From Prunus persica (taxonomy: Eukaryota; Streptophyta; Magnoliopsida; Rosales; Rosaceae): a stretch of DNA of 64,000 bases. The notes beneath the pieces are model-generated. The model was given only the letters and a program-made list of their open reading frames with translations. It made no database searches and was not told the DNA's origin. The stretch covers positions 4,204,158 to 4,268,157 of the forward strand of contig NC_034009.1 of the NCBI RefSeq assembly GCF_000346465.2, read 5' to 3'. The position numbers were made by a program, and so were the translations under genes. This document shows positions 10,580 to 22,900 of the stretch, piece by piece. Positions within the stretch are counted from its first letter, which is position 1, and each line of letters opens with the position of its first letter.

Positions 10580-12170
10580 AGTGGTGAGAAATTTTTTTTT
10601 TTAATTTTTTTTGGGATTAACTACAAAAGATCCCCCAAACTATGGGGTTATTTTCAAGTTCAAAATCATTTTGTAAAAGATTTACAACTATATACACAAA
10701 CTCCCAGAAAATCTACATTTTACCCACTCCGTTAGACAAACTGTTAGTATATCTGTTAAATACTAATGTGGCAAATATAAGCCCCATTTTTCATGACGTG
10801 GACTCCAAGTGGACAAAACAATAAATAAACAATTCTTTATTTTTTCACATTTTTTTTAAAAAAAAGGTTACATAATTTTATTAAATAAATACATTAAAAG
10901 TGAAAATTAAAAAATAATAATAATAATTGCATTCATAAATTAGACACAAGGATCATCAGCCACAGGGCGAGAACAAGTACAACTCACAAAAGGTTAATAC
11001 AGATATGTAAGCATAGTAACCACATACGGTTAATCCAGATATATGCAACATAAAACCAAAACGATTTCAACATAAAAGCCGCACACCTGAACAAATCTTC
11101 CAATACAACTACAATCTGTAAACTCTCATAAGTGCAAAATACAAGTAGATAGTAGATTACAATCAAAGACCCAACTCACAAAGAGTTGATGCAATTATTA
11201 CAAGTCAAGAAAACTGCACACACATAAAAACAGGGCCATTTTCTGTTGTGTGTAAAAGTACTAGAAGATGGAACCATGCTCTAGGACTGAAATTGAAAAA
11301 TGCATGAGATCCCGAGCATTATACCTTAGTCCCCAAACCCTTCGTCATCTCTGGCGTCGCCATTTTCGCCGTCACGGATCCCAACAACCCCACTGTTAGA
11401 GTTTCTTCTTTCTTTCCTACACCACCGTTGGAAAAACATTTTGGTTTTTCCAGTACTTTTACACAATCGGGTTTGCAACATAAAAACGTAAAATACAATT
11501 TAGTTTATACTTCGCCATTATTCCTAGCATGTGCGGGATTATCCTTCGCCATACATGGGATATTTGTAATTCTTCTTCAAGCAGTAGGTATGGGTACCCT
11601 TGTGGAGTGATAGATATATATTTTGCGATGATGTAGTTAATTTGCAATGTTGTACTTAATTTCATCGCAATTTAGGTGCTTTAAATTGTTCTGAGAAGAA
11701 ATGAAACGAAGCATACCCTGTGGCTTTTAGGCCAAACAGATAAAAGATGCATATAGCAATAAACGTGAAAAATGAATAACATGAACTTGAAAAGATGAAA
11801 GATGTAATACCATCTTGAACAACAAAGTAGATGTTGAATTGAAGCAGGTAGTTTGTTGCCCTCTTGAGTATAGTACTTTAGATGTCATGTTGATGTCCTT
11901 GATTGTAGTGTTGAAATTTATCTAATAAAGTTTCTCATGGATTATAAAAAAAATATAGAAAGCAAGAAATTGCCCCAAAAAAATGTGTTTTAAGTTTACC
12001 AAGCCAAGTGAGGACAGCTCAAATTAATATTTTAGAACAAACATACACGTGGTTAGCGAGTTTTCTCGCTGTCGCTTTGGAGCAACTCGAATAGCAAAGC
12101 TCAACTTCTTATATGTAAGATAATGGTAAATATTGTATAACGTTAGGTTGGAAATGTATTTGGCTTTCAT
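10580..12170. other. No gene recognised
   Basis: AT-rich. The stretch at 10,615-10,810 (AACTACAAAAGATCCCCCAAACTATGG...) has the look of a common non-autonomous repeat. A GC-richer patch at 11,325-11,420 could be a gene remnant but matches nothing I know. Confidence 0.4.
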
Positions 12171-12199
12171 GGCCATTTCTTCTTCCATGAACTAAACAG

Positions 12200-12287
12200 G
12201 GCCTTAAAGCATTCGTGAATCTGATCTGAGCATTTAAGTTCCCTTCCAACTAATAAATTATGCTAGTAATGTTGGGTTTTGCACTAT

Positions 12288-12325
<38 letters not shown>

Positions 12326-12720
12326 TTCACCCTCTTCATGTGTGTGACAATTGTTGCTACCATCATATAAATATGTCCGTTGCGAAAAATATTCGACCAG
12401 ACCAGTGTAGTTATTTACCAAAATGGTAATATTGTAGAAATGTTATGAAAATGTATTTGGCAAGCTTTCACGGCCAAGAAAGCATTCGTGGATTCTGAGC
12501 ATTTAAGTTCCCTTCGAAATAATTGCCTCATTCCACCTTGGATGAGCATATCCTTATGCTAGTCATGTTGGCTTTTGCACTATAAATTAGAGAGAGAGAC
12601 GCTCTCTCTCTTCAGCTTAATTCGTAGTCCTACTTGAGGAAAAAAAAAAAAAAGTCCCTTTCAGAGAAATGCCCTTCCCCTTATGCTATTGCTACTTATA
12701 CTGTTACAAAAGTCATACGC
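12200..12720 (+). repeat. Promoter-like module, copies 2 and 3
   Basis: Two head-to-tail copies of the 5630-5930 module begin AAAGCATTCGTG at about 12,207 and 12,478. Both carry CACTATAAA-TAGAG TATA-like text, followed by GA repeats (12,294-12,324 and about 12,590). Copy 3 continues to AGAGAAATGCCCTTCCCC (12,663). No continuing ORF is present. Confidence 0.6.
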
Positions 12721-12928
12721 CTACATAAACTCATTAACCAAAGTAATGCTTCCTCTCTAGTTTTGGTCTTCCTTTCTATTTGGTGATTGCATATGTTCAT
12801 ACATATGCCTGTGCGCGTTTGTGTGAGAGAGAGAGAGAGTACTTGTTATTCTTATATTTAGTAAAAGATTTAGTCACTTTCAGTTTTTTGTAATTGGGAG
12901 AGACACTGACTTGTGTGTTTAACTTGAC

Positions 12929-13202
12929 CCTCGTCCAAATCCAGTCATTAAGACTCTTTTCGTTGATCATGTTTGTGAACCACAGGAAAATGTTCCTTTG
13001 CCTCAACCAATTGAAAACAATTTGGAAGTAAGATACGTAATGGTGACATAAATTTATTTATCCTCATTAACCAATGTCCTTCTCGGTGTCTACACTTACT
13101 GTTTTTTGTCCAAATCCAGTTATTAAAACGCTTTTCATTGATCGTGTTTGTGAATGGCAGGACTGTTTTTCTTTGTCTCTATCGACTGGGAACCGTTTGC
13201 AA
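12929..13202 (+). repeat. Tandem duplication of a TPR exon
   Basis: The exon text CCAAATCCAGT...TTAA-AC-CT-TT and its flanking intron (TCCTCATTAACCAATGT) occur twice with period about 175 bp. Both copies end in GTAAGATA donors and have diverged since. Confidence 0.8.
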
Positions 13203-15060
13203 GTAAGATATGTTCTGGTAAACTGAAATTCTTTTCGTATTGGTCCTCATTAACCAATGTTTCCTGCTCATCAGCCATACAAGCTGATTTTCTTTTTCTA
13301 TGTTTAAACAGGATTTTGTTTAGTCTTTCTGGTTTCTTCTAAGATTGCTCTAATCTTCTGCATTTAGCCTTCACAAGCAACATCAAATCCACTTCCAACT
13401 TCTTCTGCTGAGCCAAAAATTTATCTGTAACACAAGATGCGCTCTCCGGGAGCAGTATCTCTCAATGCTGCAAAGAGTCCAGGTATTTTATTTTAGTTCT
13501 TCAAGTGATGTTGTTGGGTACTGGTACCCTCCAATTTATGTTTGAAATGTGTCGTCATTTTACACATTGCATAGTTGTTATTATTAACTTTTGATTAAAT
13601 TTTTGTGGCTACAGCTATAGAGGTTATTGACTATCCATGCTTGTCCAAAAAAATGTTCTTTCTGATTTTGGATGAGGTAATCTGAATCAATTTTATGTTA
13701 AGAATTACATAATTATAGAACTCGTGTATCTTGACCTTGGTTTTCTTTCATTTGTTTAGGTAAAATCAACTGTCACTGATCCAGGCCAAAGTCACCTGTC
13801 CGCGGTTTCCATACCCAATGTTTTGCCCACTACTTTTGCCCTGACACTAAATGAGGGCTCATCTCCAATGAGCATGGATTTTCATCCCACTTGGCAGACT
13901 CTTCTTCTATGTTAAGTAATGAGAAACTATGTTCTTTTTTTTCTTCTTTTTTTCTCCCATCGTTTATAAATTTCCTGTCTTTTTAGGATGATCGTGTGCG
14001 GTAACTAGTTTTGATAGTTCACTCATGAATCCTGCTAATGTGATTCTTCAGTTGGAACCTCGGGGTGTTGGAGACATAGGACTATGGGATGTCAGTTCAG
14101 GGAAAAAGTTGCTTTCAAGAAATTTTAGAGTCTGGAATCTTGATGCAGGCCCGATGGCCTTAAAGGTGCATCTGCTTCTGGATTATGTACTACTCTCTCA
14201 ACCTGACTGATATGATCCGAAATTTGAACCAATGTCAATTATTTCAGGAAGCTCTGGTCAAGGATTCATATGTATCTGTTAATTATATCTGACAGAGTCC
14301 TGATGGTTCTATATTTGGTGAGACTGTTCTCATACTTAAATGGTATGGAGTTACTGATTTTCATTTCTTGTAGTTCATATTCACTGCCGTCGTGTTCTTC
14401 ATTGAACAGGGGTTGCATATGCAAAGCGCATTGTGCAATTATATTCTTATACTGGAGGCAACAACAATTGGAAGTAAGTTATGAAAAGAACACAGATTCT
14501 CAAGGAAACTGCAACTTTTGAGTATGTGACTGTAAACCCAACCCATCATTTTTCTTACATAGATTGATGCTCACTTAGGAAGTGTAAATGATTTTGGCAT
14601 TCTTTTCCCCTCACGACCAACTTTTGGTCATAACTTGTGCGGATGACAAGACCGTCAAGGTTGGTTTCATTAATGTATGTTTAAGGTTTGGGATATATTT
14701 TGTAGCCAAAGACTGTTTACTTTTGAAGGTCATGAAGCTCCTGTCTATTCTGTCTGTCCTCATACCAAAGAAAATGTCCATGTAAAGGCCACTTTGGGTA
14801 TTGATGTTGTGGTTCTGGTGATGTTTTTGTTTTGAATCATCTGATTCACTTTCCGGTTCCTGCAATATATTATCCAACACTTTTTTTCATGCTTCATGCC
14901 TCAGTTGTCTTTTCGACATCAGTGGATGGCAAGATCAAAATATGGTTATATGATAGCTTTGAAGGCAGTGCAGTACCAAACTGGCACATAGTGCTGATGT
15001 CCAAAGGTTCAACTTATATGGCCTGCGATTCCCATCTTTTTATTTCCTGATTGATATCTT
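12929..15060 (+). pseudogene. TOPLESS-related corepressor pseudogene, main part
   Basis: Broken pieces match TPL/TPR proteins in order. The linker PRPNPVIKTLFVDH (12,929-13,027, ending at a GTAAG donor) is repeated at about 13,109-13,202. Then follow MSMDFHPTWQTLLL (about 13,870), GDIGLWDVSSGKKL with VWNLDAG (14,073-14,150), VKDSYVSVN then SPDGSIFG (14,258-14,320), GVAYAKRIVQLYSY (14,409), IDAHLGSVND (14,562), KVWD...FEGHEAPVYSVCP (14,687-14,765) and FSTSVDGKIKIWLYD (14,911-14,957). Functional TPL proteins are transcriptional corepressors of over 1100 residues. Here the LisH/CTLH N-terminus is absent, there is an in-frame stop where RVIWSPDG should read (about 14,285), frame changes near 14,610, and retained introns. 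It cannot make a working protein. Confidence 0.85.
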
Positions 15061-15397
15061 TGGGTGAATATAGTAATGTTAGTTTTGATTGAGGTCATGT
15101 AGGCTTTTTTTCATGTGGGATCAGCCAAGGAGGGAAACAATCAGAGCCAGGAGCGACCAAGTGTAAAAACATGGATTTGTTTTTTCGTTTTTGATATTAA
15201 GAGAGATTACATGAGCCTCAACTAAACCAACATCTTCCATTGCAAAAATGCGATGAAGTGAACATTGAACTCCTCTCAAAGACTTTTTTTATATTTATTT
15301 TGTTCGAACTACACAAATATAAGAAATCCAGGCCTAGATTTCTTCTTTATGTCTTCTTTATGAATTACCATTATTTGACTTGGCCGCTGTTGTTTGT

Positions 15398-15490
15398 GCA
15401 ACCAAAAACTTTTCAAACAACAATAAACTTGGAGAAGGTGGTTTCGGATCAGTCTTTAAGGTCAAATACAGTTCTCCCTACAGTTAGCTT
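15398..15490 (+). pseudogene. Receptor-like kinase fragment (P-loop)
   Basis: The frame reads [21 protein letters not shown], the start of a plant receptor-like kinase catalytic domain with the glycine-rich ATP-binding loop GEGGFG, then stops within about ten codons. No other kinase subdomain follows. It is an orphan exon fragment on the same strand as the TPR relic. Confidence 0.8.
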
Positions 15491-15919
15491 GACAGTTTCC
15501 ACATGTCATTTGGGTCAGGACTAAGGTGGTGTAATTTTTATTTTTATTTTTCTGTTCTTCGTGGGTTGGTTTTGTGTTCCTATGCAAGAGGAGGAAAAGT
15601 CAAATCTTTTTTTTTTTTTTTTCCTATCAGCAAACAAGAGGGCATGATCAAATGTCAAAATCTATAACAGAAATGCAATATCCAAAGAATGAAAAGCAGT
15701 CCAACCAAGAAGAACCATCAATGGATGAATATTGAATGCACAAAGATTTATCAAGTTTCAAGCAAGAAGAACCAAACCAATCAATCTATTGCTTAACCAA
15801 AACAGAAATAAATAGTCAGAATTTGAGATTGGGGCCTAAAAACCGAACCTTGTTATTCGCAAGACCATAGAAACTCCATGTTAGGATAGCTTCATCATTT
15901 CCTTCCACCGAAGACAGGC

Positions 15920-16050
15920 ACCAAGTCAGCAAATTTTGTATTTAGGGTTCCCATGACTTGTGCTTGCTTCGGCTTCCGAATCTCAATCTCAAGCTCAAAT
16001 TTGCAGGTAAACTTTTTCAATTTCGGGTTGCAGACTTTCAGTCAATCGCA
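15920..16050 (+). repeat. Shared block upstream of palindrome array A
   Basis: The sequence from CCAAGTCAGCAAATT through GTATTTAGGGTTCCC and TTGCAGGTAAACTTTTTC to AATCGCAGTGTT matches 34,586-34,715 with a few differences. In both places it runs straight into the GGCTAGGCGG minisatellite. Confidence 0.85.
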
Positions 16051-16054
16051 GTGT

Positions 16055-16145
16055 TCAAAAAATGGGGCTAGGCGGATGGCTAGGCAGCTAGGCGGGCGCT
16101 AGGCGGCTAGGCGGGCGCTAGGCGGCTGGGCGGGACTCCTAGGTA
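16055..16145 (+). repeat. GGCTAGGCGG minisatellite A
   Basis: Units of GGCGGGCGCTA and GGCGGCTA alternate after AAAAAATGGGGCTAGG. A homologous tract lies at 34,722-34,802 and a shorter one at 25,808-25,840. Each one introduces a stretch of TATAGCCG palindromes. Confidence 0.85.
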
Positions 16146-16263
16146 GGTTGGGTCATTTTCCGGTGCCGAACAAGGAGGACGGAGCAGCCGAAACTTGACT
16201 GCGTCTGCAAGCTCCGTCCTATGCGAGTGCAAGCTTTCGTGTTTGTTTCAAATGTATTCAAAG

Positions 16264-16612
16264 CGTATAGCCGTTCGGCCATACCCTTAAAATATTCGAA
16301 TATATTTAAAGAGTGAAGGGTCATTTTCTTTTATTTTTTATTTAATAAATAGTATCGCCGTGCGGCTATACTCTCTAATATAATATACTCTGTTATAAAT
16401 TTAAAACAATATAGCCGCGCGGCTATACTATTTTGGACACGTGACAAAGCGGGCGCTGGGCGCCAGCAGTGATCATTTTTTTAATTATAAATAGTATCGC
16501 CGTGCGGCTATACTCAGCGTTTTTTAAAAATAAAAGGAGTGCAGCTAATATAGCCGTGCGGCTATAATCGGATTTTTTAATAATGAAAATATTATAGCCG
16601 CGCGGCTATACT
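16264..16612. repeat. Palindrome array A (six units)
   Basis: Six copies of a 22-nt inverted repeat (arms AGTATAGCCG and CGGCTATACT, two-base centre) begin at about 16,264, 16,351, 16,409, 16,491, 16,547 and 16,591. Centres are TT, TG, CG, TG, TG and CG. Several arms carry one change (ATCGCCG, AATATAGCCG). Between units lie AT-rich spacers and a GACACGTGACAAAGCGGGCGCT...CCAGC phrase also found in array B. Non-coding. Confidence 0.85.
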
Positions 16613-16619
16613 TAAGCAA

Positions 16620-16782
16620 CCCAATTTGCTGTGGAGCTCTCCAATGGCGAGCTCCATGTCCTTGAGCCTCTGGAAGATGAAGATAAATGGGGTATGTTTG
16701 CCGTTGGTTTGACTTGACAGCAAGTTGGAGAGCTGCGAGCCTGTGGAATCCGAGGGCATCGTCCTTGGCATGTGATCTCTAG

Positions 16783-16818
<36 letters not shown>

Positions 16819-17790
16819 TAGACATTATAATAACTCATCTCTAGATAATGTATGCTATGTAGTTTAGGCATTTGCGGTAACAAATTTTATAAATCTAAAA
16901 TCTAAAATCTAAATCCTCAACAAAATAAATTCAGAAGTTTCTTTGAAAATTTGCAGCCATTATTTCTTTTAAGTTTCAACTATTTTTTCTTGTGCACTTG
17001 GTCTCTCTTAATGATGATCTTGACCACATTTCAACAGTCATTTTTGAGCCAAAACTCACAATCTCTCTTTCATAATTTCATTCTGGCCAAGCCAAAAATT
17101 ATAGAAGACATAAGAAAAGAGTGGAGACGATTGATCAGGATCACTAGTTATAAGTTTAGGCTCGAGTGGGATTGAATCTCTAAGAGAAATTAAAGATAAC
17201 ACAATACATGATCTGATCTGCAACTAATAAAAAATCGGAGAAAATTGGTCTTTATGCTCGTTGAACAGTTCTTCAGCATCTGAATGCATTGAAATATGAT
17301 TGAAAGGGATGAAATAATGATCAAAACCAATATTCTAGATGCAGTTAACTGAAGAACTGGTGTCGAAGTTATGAGCAATGAAAAAAAAAAACAATTTTGC
17401 AGTCTAGGTCAACTAAGTTTAATTCTTCAAAAAATTTCTTCTCCCTCTCATTTTTCCTGTCAACCTGATTTGATGTCTTCAATATGTCAATATGAAATAG
17501 AAAAAACAAGGATAGGTTCCTTTCATTATATTTTCTGCTCCTTTTGATAACTGCATCCCCCGCATGTTTGTTAGCAAATGCCTGAAATTTGTTCACAATC
17601 CAGACACAGTAGTGTAATGCTTTTCAGGCCTTTACCCTGTTTCATCCTAGGGTGTCATATTCTCACATTATCACTTCAAAAGCCTCAAGACATGGATTCA
17701 TACCATTAGCATCTTACCAGCTCTTAATTCATTGATATAGAGAACTGGCAAGTAATCAATTAAAAATTGATACGTAAGTACTTACAAATG
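16620..17790. other. Intergenic; TA microsatellite and dispersed repeat
   Basis: A TA run lies at 16,788-16,815. The segment at 17,296-17,510 (TTGAAAGGGATGAAATAATG ... AATATGTCAATATGAAATAG) is repeated at 24,317-24,515 beyond the Copia insertion. The 16,625-16,770 stretch is GC-richer but matches no family I know. Confidence 0.5.
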
Positions 17791-17791
17791 C

Positions 17792-18747
17792 AGTTGCCTC
17801 CCCCTTGCGGTTTCGATAGCCTCTGGATCTACAAAATGTAATCAAACCAGTAAACACTACCCAAAGTTTATTCCAAAGCAAGCTTGATCATTTTCACAAG
17901 GAAACTCACACTAAATTGCAAACAAGACTGCAAAATAGAGTTATAAATTGACAAACTGGAAAGCATCATCTAAACCTGTTTAGGACCTAAGAAGCTGCCA
18001 CCGATACCAACAGCAATGACATCCTTCAGGGCTTTCCCTGTGGCACCAACCTACCAGAATTGCCAATTACTTCACAATTCAGGCAATACGGACCCAAAAT
18101 GGATGCTAAAATAAATTGTAGTGATTACCCAAAATCCACTTCGAAAACTCTCAAAAATGGATCTTGTCCAGAACTTCCCAAACATCTAGGACCACATTTT
18201 TCCCATCACTCTGTATAACTGCATCCCTTGGAGCATGAAGAGCTACATGAAGCACTGATCTATTTTCTGTGCTGTTTATCTGAAGGCACCACCCAGAAAA
18301 AGAAAAACAGAATGCAAAAGAATCACATGACAATGGCTTCAGAAATAAGCTGGTCTCATCTTTGCCATAAATCCTATAAAGCTATCAAATATAAGTTTTT
18401 GTGATTTCAGACAGTTAAAAGGTCAGAAATTTGGGCATCCTAATTTTAAATAGGAGACACCAACTAGCTATTGTTATACTGGTAGTTCTATCCACATAAT
18501 ACTCGACCAAAGGAAGATAAACTTGAAACGTACATGCTCTCCAGCAAACATTCGGTTAATCTTTTCTTTGAGGGATGCAGCCTGCATTGTGGCATAGACA
18601 ACATTAATTAGAAAACACTATATTCACCCGATCCCTTCCCCCCACAAGACACTAGTTACGAATAGGCCACCCCCCACCTTTGCCAATTACCAAGGTTTCA
18701 GGCGTGGCACGTTGCCGGGAGTAGTCCAACAGTATGCCGTCAAACTC
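17792..18747 (-). pseudogene. Cytosolic glucose-6-phosphate isomerase pseudogene fragment
   Basis: Five exon-like pieces on the minus strand match plant cytosolic PGI in order: FDGILLDYSRQRATPET (18,747-18,691), MQAASLKEKINRMFAGEH (18,597-18,533), [20 protein letters not shown] and [16 protein letters not shown] (18,285-18,150), VGATGKALKDVIAVGIGGSFLGP (18,052-17,976) and DPEAIETARGRQL (17,836-17,792). Intact PGI (about 560 residues) interconverts glucose-6-P and fructose-6-P. Here only about the N-terminal third remains. A short deletion after DKI shifts the frame (ESFRSGFW follows in another frame), and text after FLGP is lost. It lies antisense between two parts of the TPR relic. Confidence 0.88.
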
Positions 18748-19035
18748 ACTATTAAGTGTTATGTTTGTTTTAGGTGAACCTGGAGATGCTACTAAGGTTG
18801 AATTAATCCCATGCTTAAACTCATACATATCCGACTATGGAGATATAACAAAACATGTTACCATTGAAATTGAATGAAAATATGGAAAAATGGGTACAAC
18901 TAGTCAACTAAGGTTGAATTAATCTCCACTCAAACGAGGTAGTTTGTTTGTTCTTGTAAAAAAAACAAATCATGCTCGATGTTGTGATGAAGCAAACCCG
19001 AAAAGTTTGTCAGTGCCTTGATTTATATATTTTGC

Positions 19036-19150
19036 AGGTTACAAGGAAGCTTGAGGGTCACGCCAAAAGAGTCACTAGCCTTGCCTTCTCGAACACTCTC
19101 AATGTACAAGTTTCTTCTGGTGCTGATGCATATTGGAAACTACAATTACT
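19036..19150 (+). pseudogene. TOPLESS-related C-terminal fragment, left of Copia
   Basis: After a TTTGCAG acceptor, the frame reads VTRKLEGHAKRVTSLAFSN and then LNVQVSSGADA, matching the C-terminal WD40 repeats of TPL/TPR. The match ends at about 19,128. The continuation (FVW...GWEKQRSK) is on the far side of the Copia element, at 24,262-24,320. Confidence 0.85.
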
Positions 19151-19204
19151 TTCAGACATGGCTTCTACTCTAATGTGACTTCTGTTATTTAACGACGTCA
19201 TTTT

Positions 19205-19615
19205 TGATAGAATTCATAGATTTTGGATGTGTTTGGGAGAGAAATGAGAGAACGTTGCTCTCTGTGTAAGAACAGAAAAGAAATTGAAGTAAAAATGAAG
19301 TCAGCTGTTTTTCATTGTATACCAAAAAAAGGAGATATATCCGTTGAGGAGAGAGAAGTGAGATTCTTCTCTAACTGCCTCAATACAAAACTCAATCCTA
19401 GCCATTGAACTATCATCCTATAAGATGATTACACTTGTCTCAATCTAAACCCTCACTTAAAGAGCCACTTGGATTCTAATCCAAGGGTCCTTATTACTAG
19501 CAGCAGAAACTAAAGTTTTTTTAAAAGAAAATCTAAACAACAGAAACATTTAAGTGAACTGGAAATAGGCGGCAAAGAGGATTTTTGGCTCAGCTCAAAG
19601 GGTTACACATCAACA
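19205..19615 (-). repeat. 3' LTR of the Copia element
   Basis: 411 bp, identical by eye to 23,846-24,256. It opens TGATAGAATTCATAG and closes GGTTACACATCAACA on the plus strand. The 61-codon ORF inside it is a by-product. Confidence 0.95.
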
Positions 19616-19767
19616 CTCCCTTCTAACCCTTTGACTGATTTAACTCCAAGCAAATCTCTGAGGTACACAAAACGTTCCTTGGATAAAGCCTTGGTTAGAA
19701 TGTCTGCAATTTGATCTTCAGATTTGCAGTAAATTAGCTCAATTCCTTTGCTTGGATAGCTTCTCGG

Positions 19768-19867
19768 NNNNNNNNNNNNNNNNNNNNNNNNNNNNNNNNN
19801 NNNNNNNNNNNNNNNNNNNNNNNNNNNNNNNNNNNNNNNNNNNNNNNNNNNNNNNNNNNNNNNNNNN
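19768..19867. other. Assembly gap (100 N) inside Copia pol
   Basis: 100 N between the RNase H N-terminal part and its C-terminal tail. The tail frame IELIYCKSEDQIADILTKAL is readable at 19,616-19,767 on the minus strand. Confidence 0.99.
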
Positions 19868-19903
19868 TATCACACAGACTTGAATGGAAAAGGCCTCAGC
19901 TAA

Positions 19904-22900
19904 CTAAAAATCTTCAAGTATAAACCTTAGCCATTTAGCTTGTGATGTTGCTTCAGCAGCACTCACATATTCTGCTTCAGCAGTAGACAGAGCTACTGTA
20001 TTTTGTTTGATTGAGGCCCAAGAAAACATGCCAGATCCCAGAGTGAACACATATCCTGATGTACTTCTTCTGTCATCTTCACTGCCTGCCCAGTCACTGT
20101 CACAGTAGCCAATTAAGGTAGCTGCCTTGCCCTTTTTATACTCAACTCCATATTCAAGAGTGCCTTGAACATACCTCAACACTCTTTTGGCTGTTCCCAT
20201 GTGCTTTCTAGTAGGATTATGCATAAATCTAGCAAGCAGACTTGAGGCAAACATGATGTCAGGTCTTGTAGCTGTCAGATACAGCAGGCTGCCTACAATC
20301 TGTCTATATTCACTCTCATCTGCCATCTCACTTCCATCTTCTTTGCACAGCCTTTCATTTGCTACCAAGGGGGTTGCCACTGATTTACAGCCTTTTAAAC
20401 CAAATTTCTCAACCACTTTCATTGCATACTTCTTCTGATGGAGAAATATGTATTTCTCAGTCTGCACAACTCCCATGCCAAGAAAATGATAGAGTAGCCC
20501 GAGATCAGTCATCTCATAATGCCTCATCATGTCATTTTTGAACTCTTCAAGCATTTTTACACAACTTCCAGTATAAACAATATCATCCACATAGAGAGAA
20601 ACAATAAGAATACCTGAGCCTTCATCAGTTTTAATGTGAAGTGTAGCTTCACTTGGACTTTTCTTAAATCCTGCCATGTTGAAGTAGGAATCTATCTCAT
20701 CATACCATGCCCTTGGGGCTTGTTTTAATCCATACAAGGCCTTGTTCAGCTTATACACTTTGATTTCTTCATTCTTTTTCTCAAAACCCTGTGGCTGCTC
20801 CACATATACTTCTTCTTTTAGAACTCCATTCAGAAATGCAGACTTGACATCCAGTTGGTATAACTGCCATTCCTTCTGTGCAGCCAGAGCTATCAAAGTC
20901 CTAATGGTATCTAGCCTTGCCACTGGGGCAAACGTCTCATTATAATCGATTCCAGGTTTTTGTGAGTAGCCTTTAGCTACAAACCGAGCCTTATTCTTCT
21001 GCACAGTGCCATCTAGATTAAGCTTGGTCTTATAGATCCATTTGACACCAATAACAGGTTTGTTAAAAGGCCTTTCCACAAGCTGCCAAGTGTTATTCTT
21101 CTCAATCATTTCTAGCTCAGCCTCCATTGCCCTTCTCCATGACTCATCTAGATCAGCTTCTTCAAAATTCTCAGGCTCCATAATGCACATATTACACTGA
21201 GCCATAATGTCATTAATGCTCTTCCATTTCTTTGGTGTATGATCAATAGCTTGAGAACTTCCTTCAATGCTCTCATCATGCAGGGTAGGATCTCCATCTG
21301 CTTGTGTTTGTGTCTCCAAGCTTTGACTTGGTTCTTCTGGAGCTATGACTTCTTCATGTATTTGTAGTGGTGCAATCAAATCTGGATTTAGAGCATAGTC
21401 TTGATTTCCAGTAGGCACAAGCACAGTGATTTCTCCTTCTCTAGCATTCTCCCATTTCCATAAGCTTTCTTCATCAAATTTCACATCCCTTGACAGAATA
21501 ATCTTCCTATTTCTTGGATCAAAGAGTCTATATCCCTTTTCACAAAGACCATAGCCCACAAAAATACACTTGTGACTGTTTTCTTCAAGCTTATGCCTTA
21601 ATGCAGAGGGAATAAGCACATGACAAGGAGATCCAAATATTTTCAGGTGTGCAACTCCTGGTTTTCTGCCAGTGAAGGCCTCAAATGGTGTTACCTTATT
21701 GAGAGCCTTGGTAGGGCATCTATTCAACAAATAGACTGCAGTATTGACAGCCTCTGCCCAAAACTCATAAGGGATACCTTTCTCATGCAGCATTGACTTA
21801 GCCATTTCAACCACTGTTCTATTCTTCCTCTCAGCAACTCCATTCTGCTGAGGGGAGTAAGCCACTGTTAACTGCCTTTGAATGCCAGAATCTTCACAGA
21901 AACTGTTAAACTCTCCTGACAAGAATTCTCCACCCCTATCACTTCTCAAACTCTTTATTTTGAACCCACTTTGCAGCTCAGTCATAGCTTTGAATTTCAT
22001 GAAACACTCCAATGCACTTGATTTGTTTCTAATGAAATACGCCCAAGACATCCTAGTGTGATCATCTGTAAATAGGAGAAAATATCTGTTTCCAGAGAGG
22101 GATTCTGTTTTCATTGGTCCACAGATGTCTGTGTGAACCAATTCCAAAGGATTAGAAGCCCTCCAAGTTGATTCCAAAGGGAAAGAATCCCTATGCTGCT
22201 TTCCTTGCATACATCCATCACACACCACTGACATTTGCTCCAAATGGGGTAGTCCATGAACCATCCCTTGATTCTCAAGCAGCTTCATACTCCTTTCATT
22301 TAAGTGCCCAAGTCTCTTATGCCATATCTGCAAGCAATGTGTAACACTTGCTTTTAGAACCAACTCACTGGCAGGCATCATTGTCAATGGAAAGCATCTG
22401 TTGTTTGTCATTTGCACCTCCACAATCAGATTTTCCATTGACTGATCATCATAAATTCTCACCATATTCTCTCCAAACACAAGATGGTAGCCATGTGCCA
22501 TCATTTGCCCAACACTGAGCAAATTTTCTTCAAGACCAGGTACAAGCATTACTTCATGAATGTGCTTCTTACCAACCTTGGTTTTTATCACCAAAGTTCC
22601 TTTTCCAGTAACTGAAACTACTTCTCCAGTCCCCATCTTCACCTTATAAGTCAAATCCCTTTGAACATTTACTAAAAGTCCCTCATCTCCTGTCATGTGA
22701 TTACTACACCCACTGTCTATGTACCAAGAGTGATTAACCTTTACATATGTTGCAGCATTACAGACATAGAATAGTGTACCAATTTCTTCCATCTCATTTG
22801 CATAATTCACCCTATGTGCATTCCTATTTCCATTGCAATCTCGGACCATATGTCCAAATTTTCCACATCCATGACATTTAGGCTTGCCTTCATACCAGCA

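Noticed and set aside
16264..16612. CRISPR-like array
   Set aside because: Regular palindromes and spacers recall CRISPR, but this is nuclear plant DNA, spacers are related to each other and spacing is irregular; there are no cas genes.
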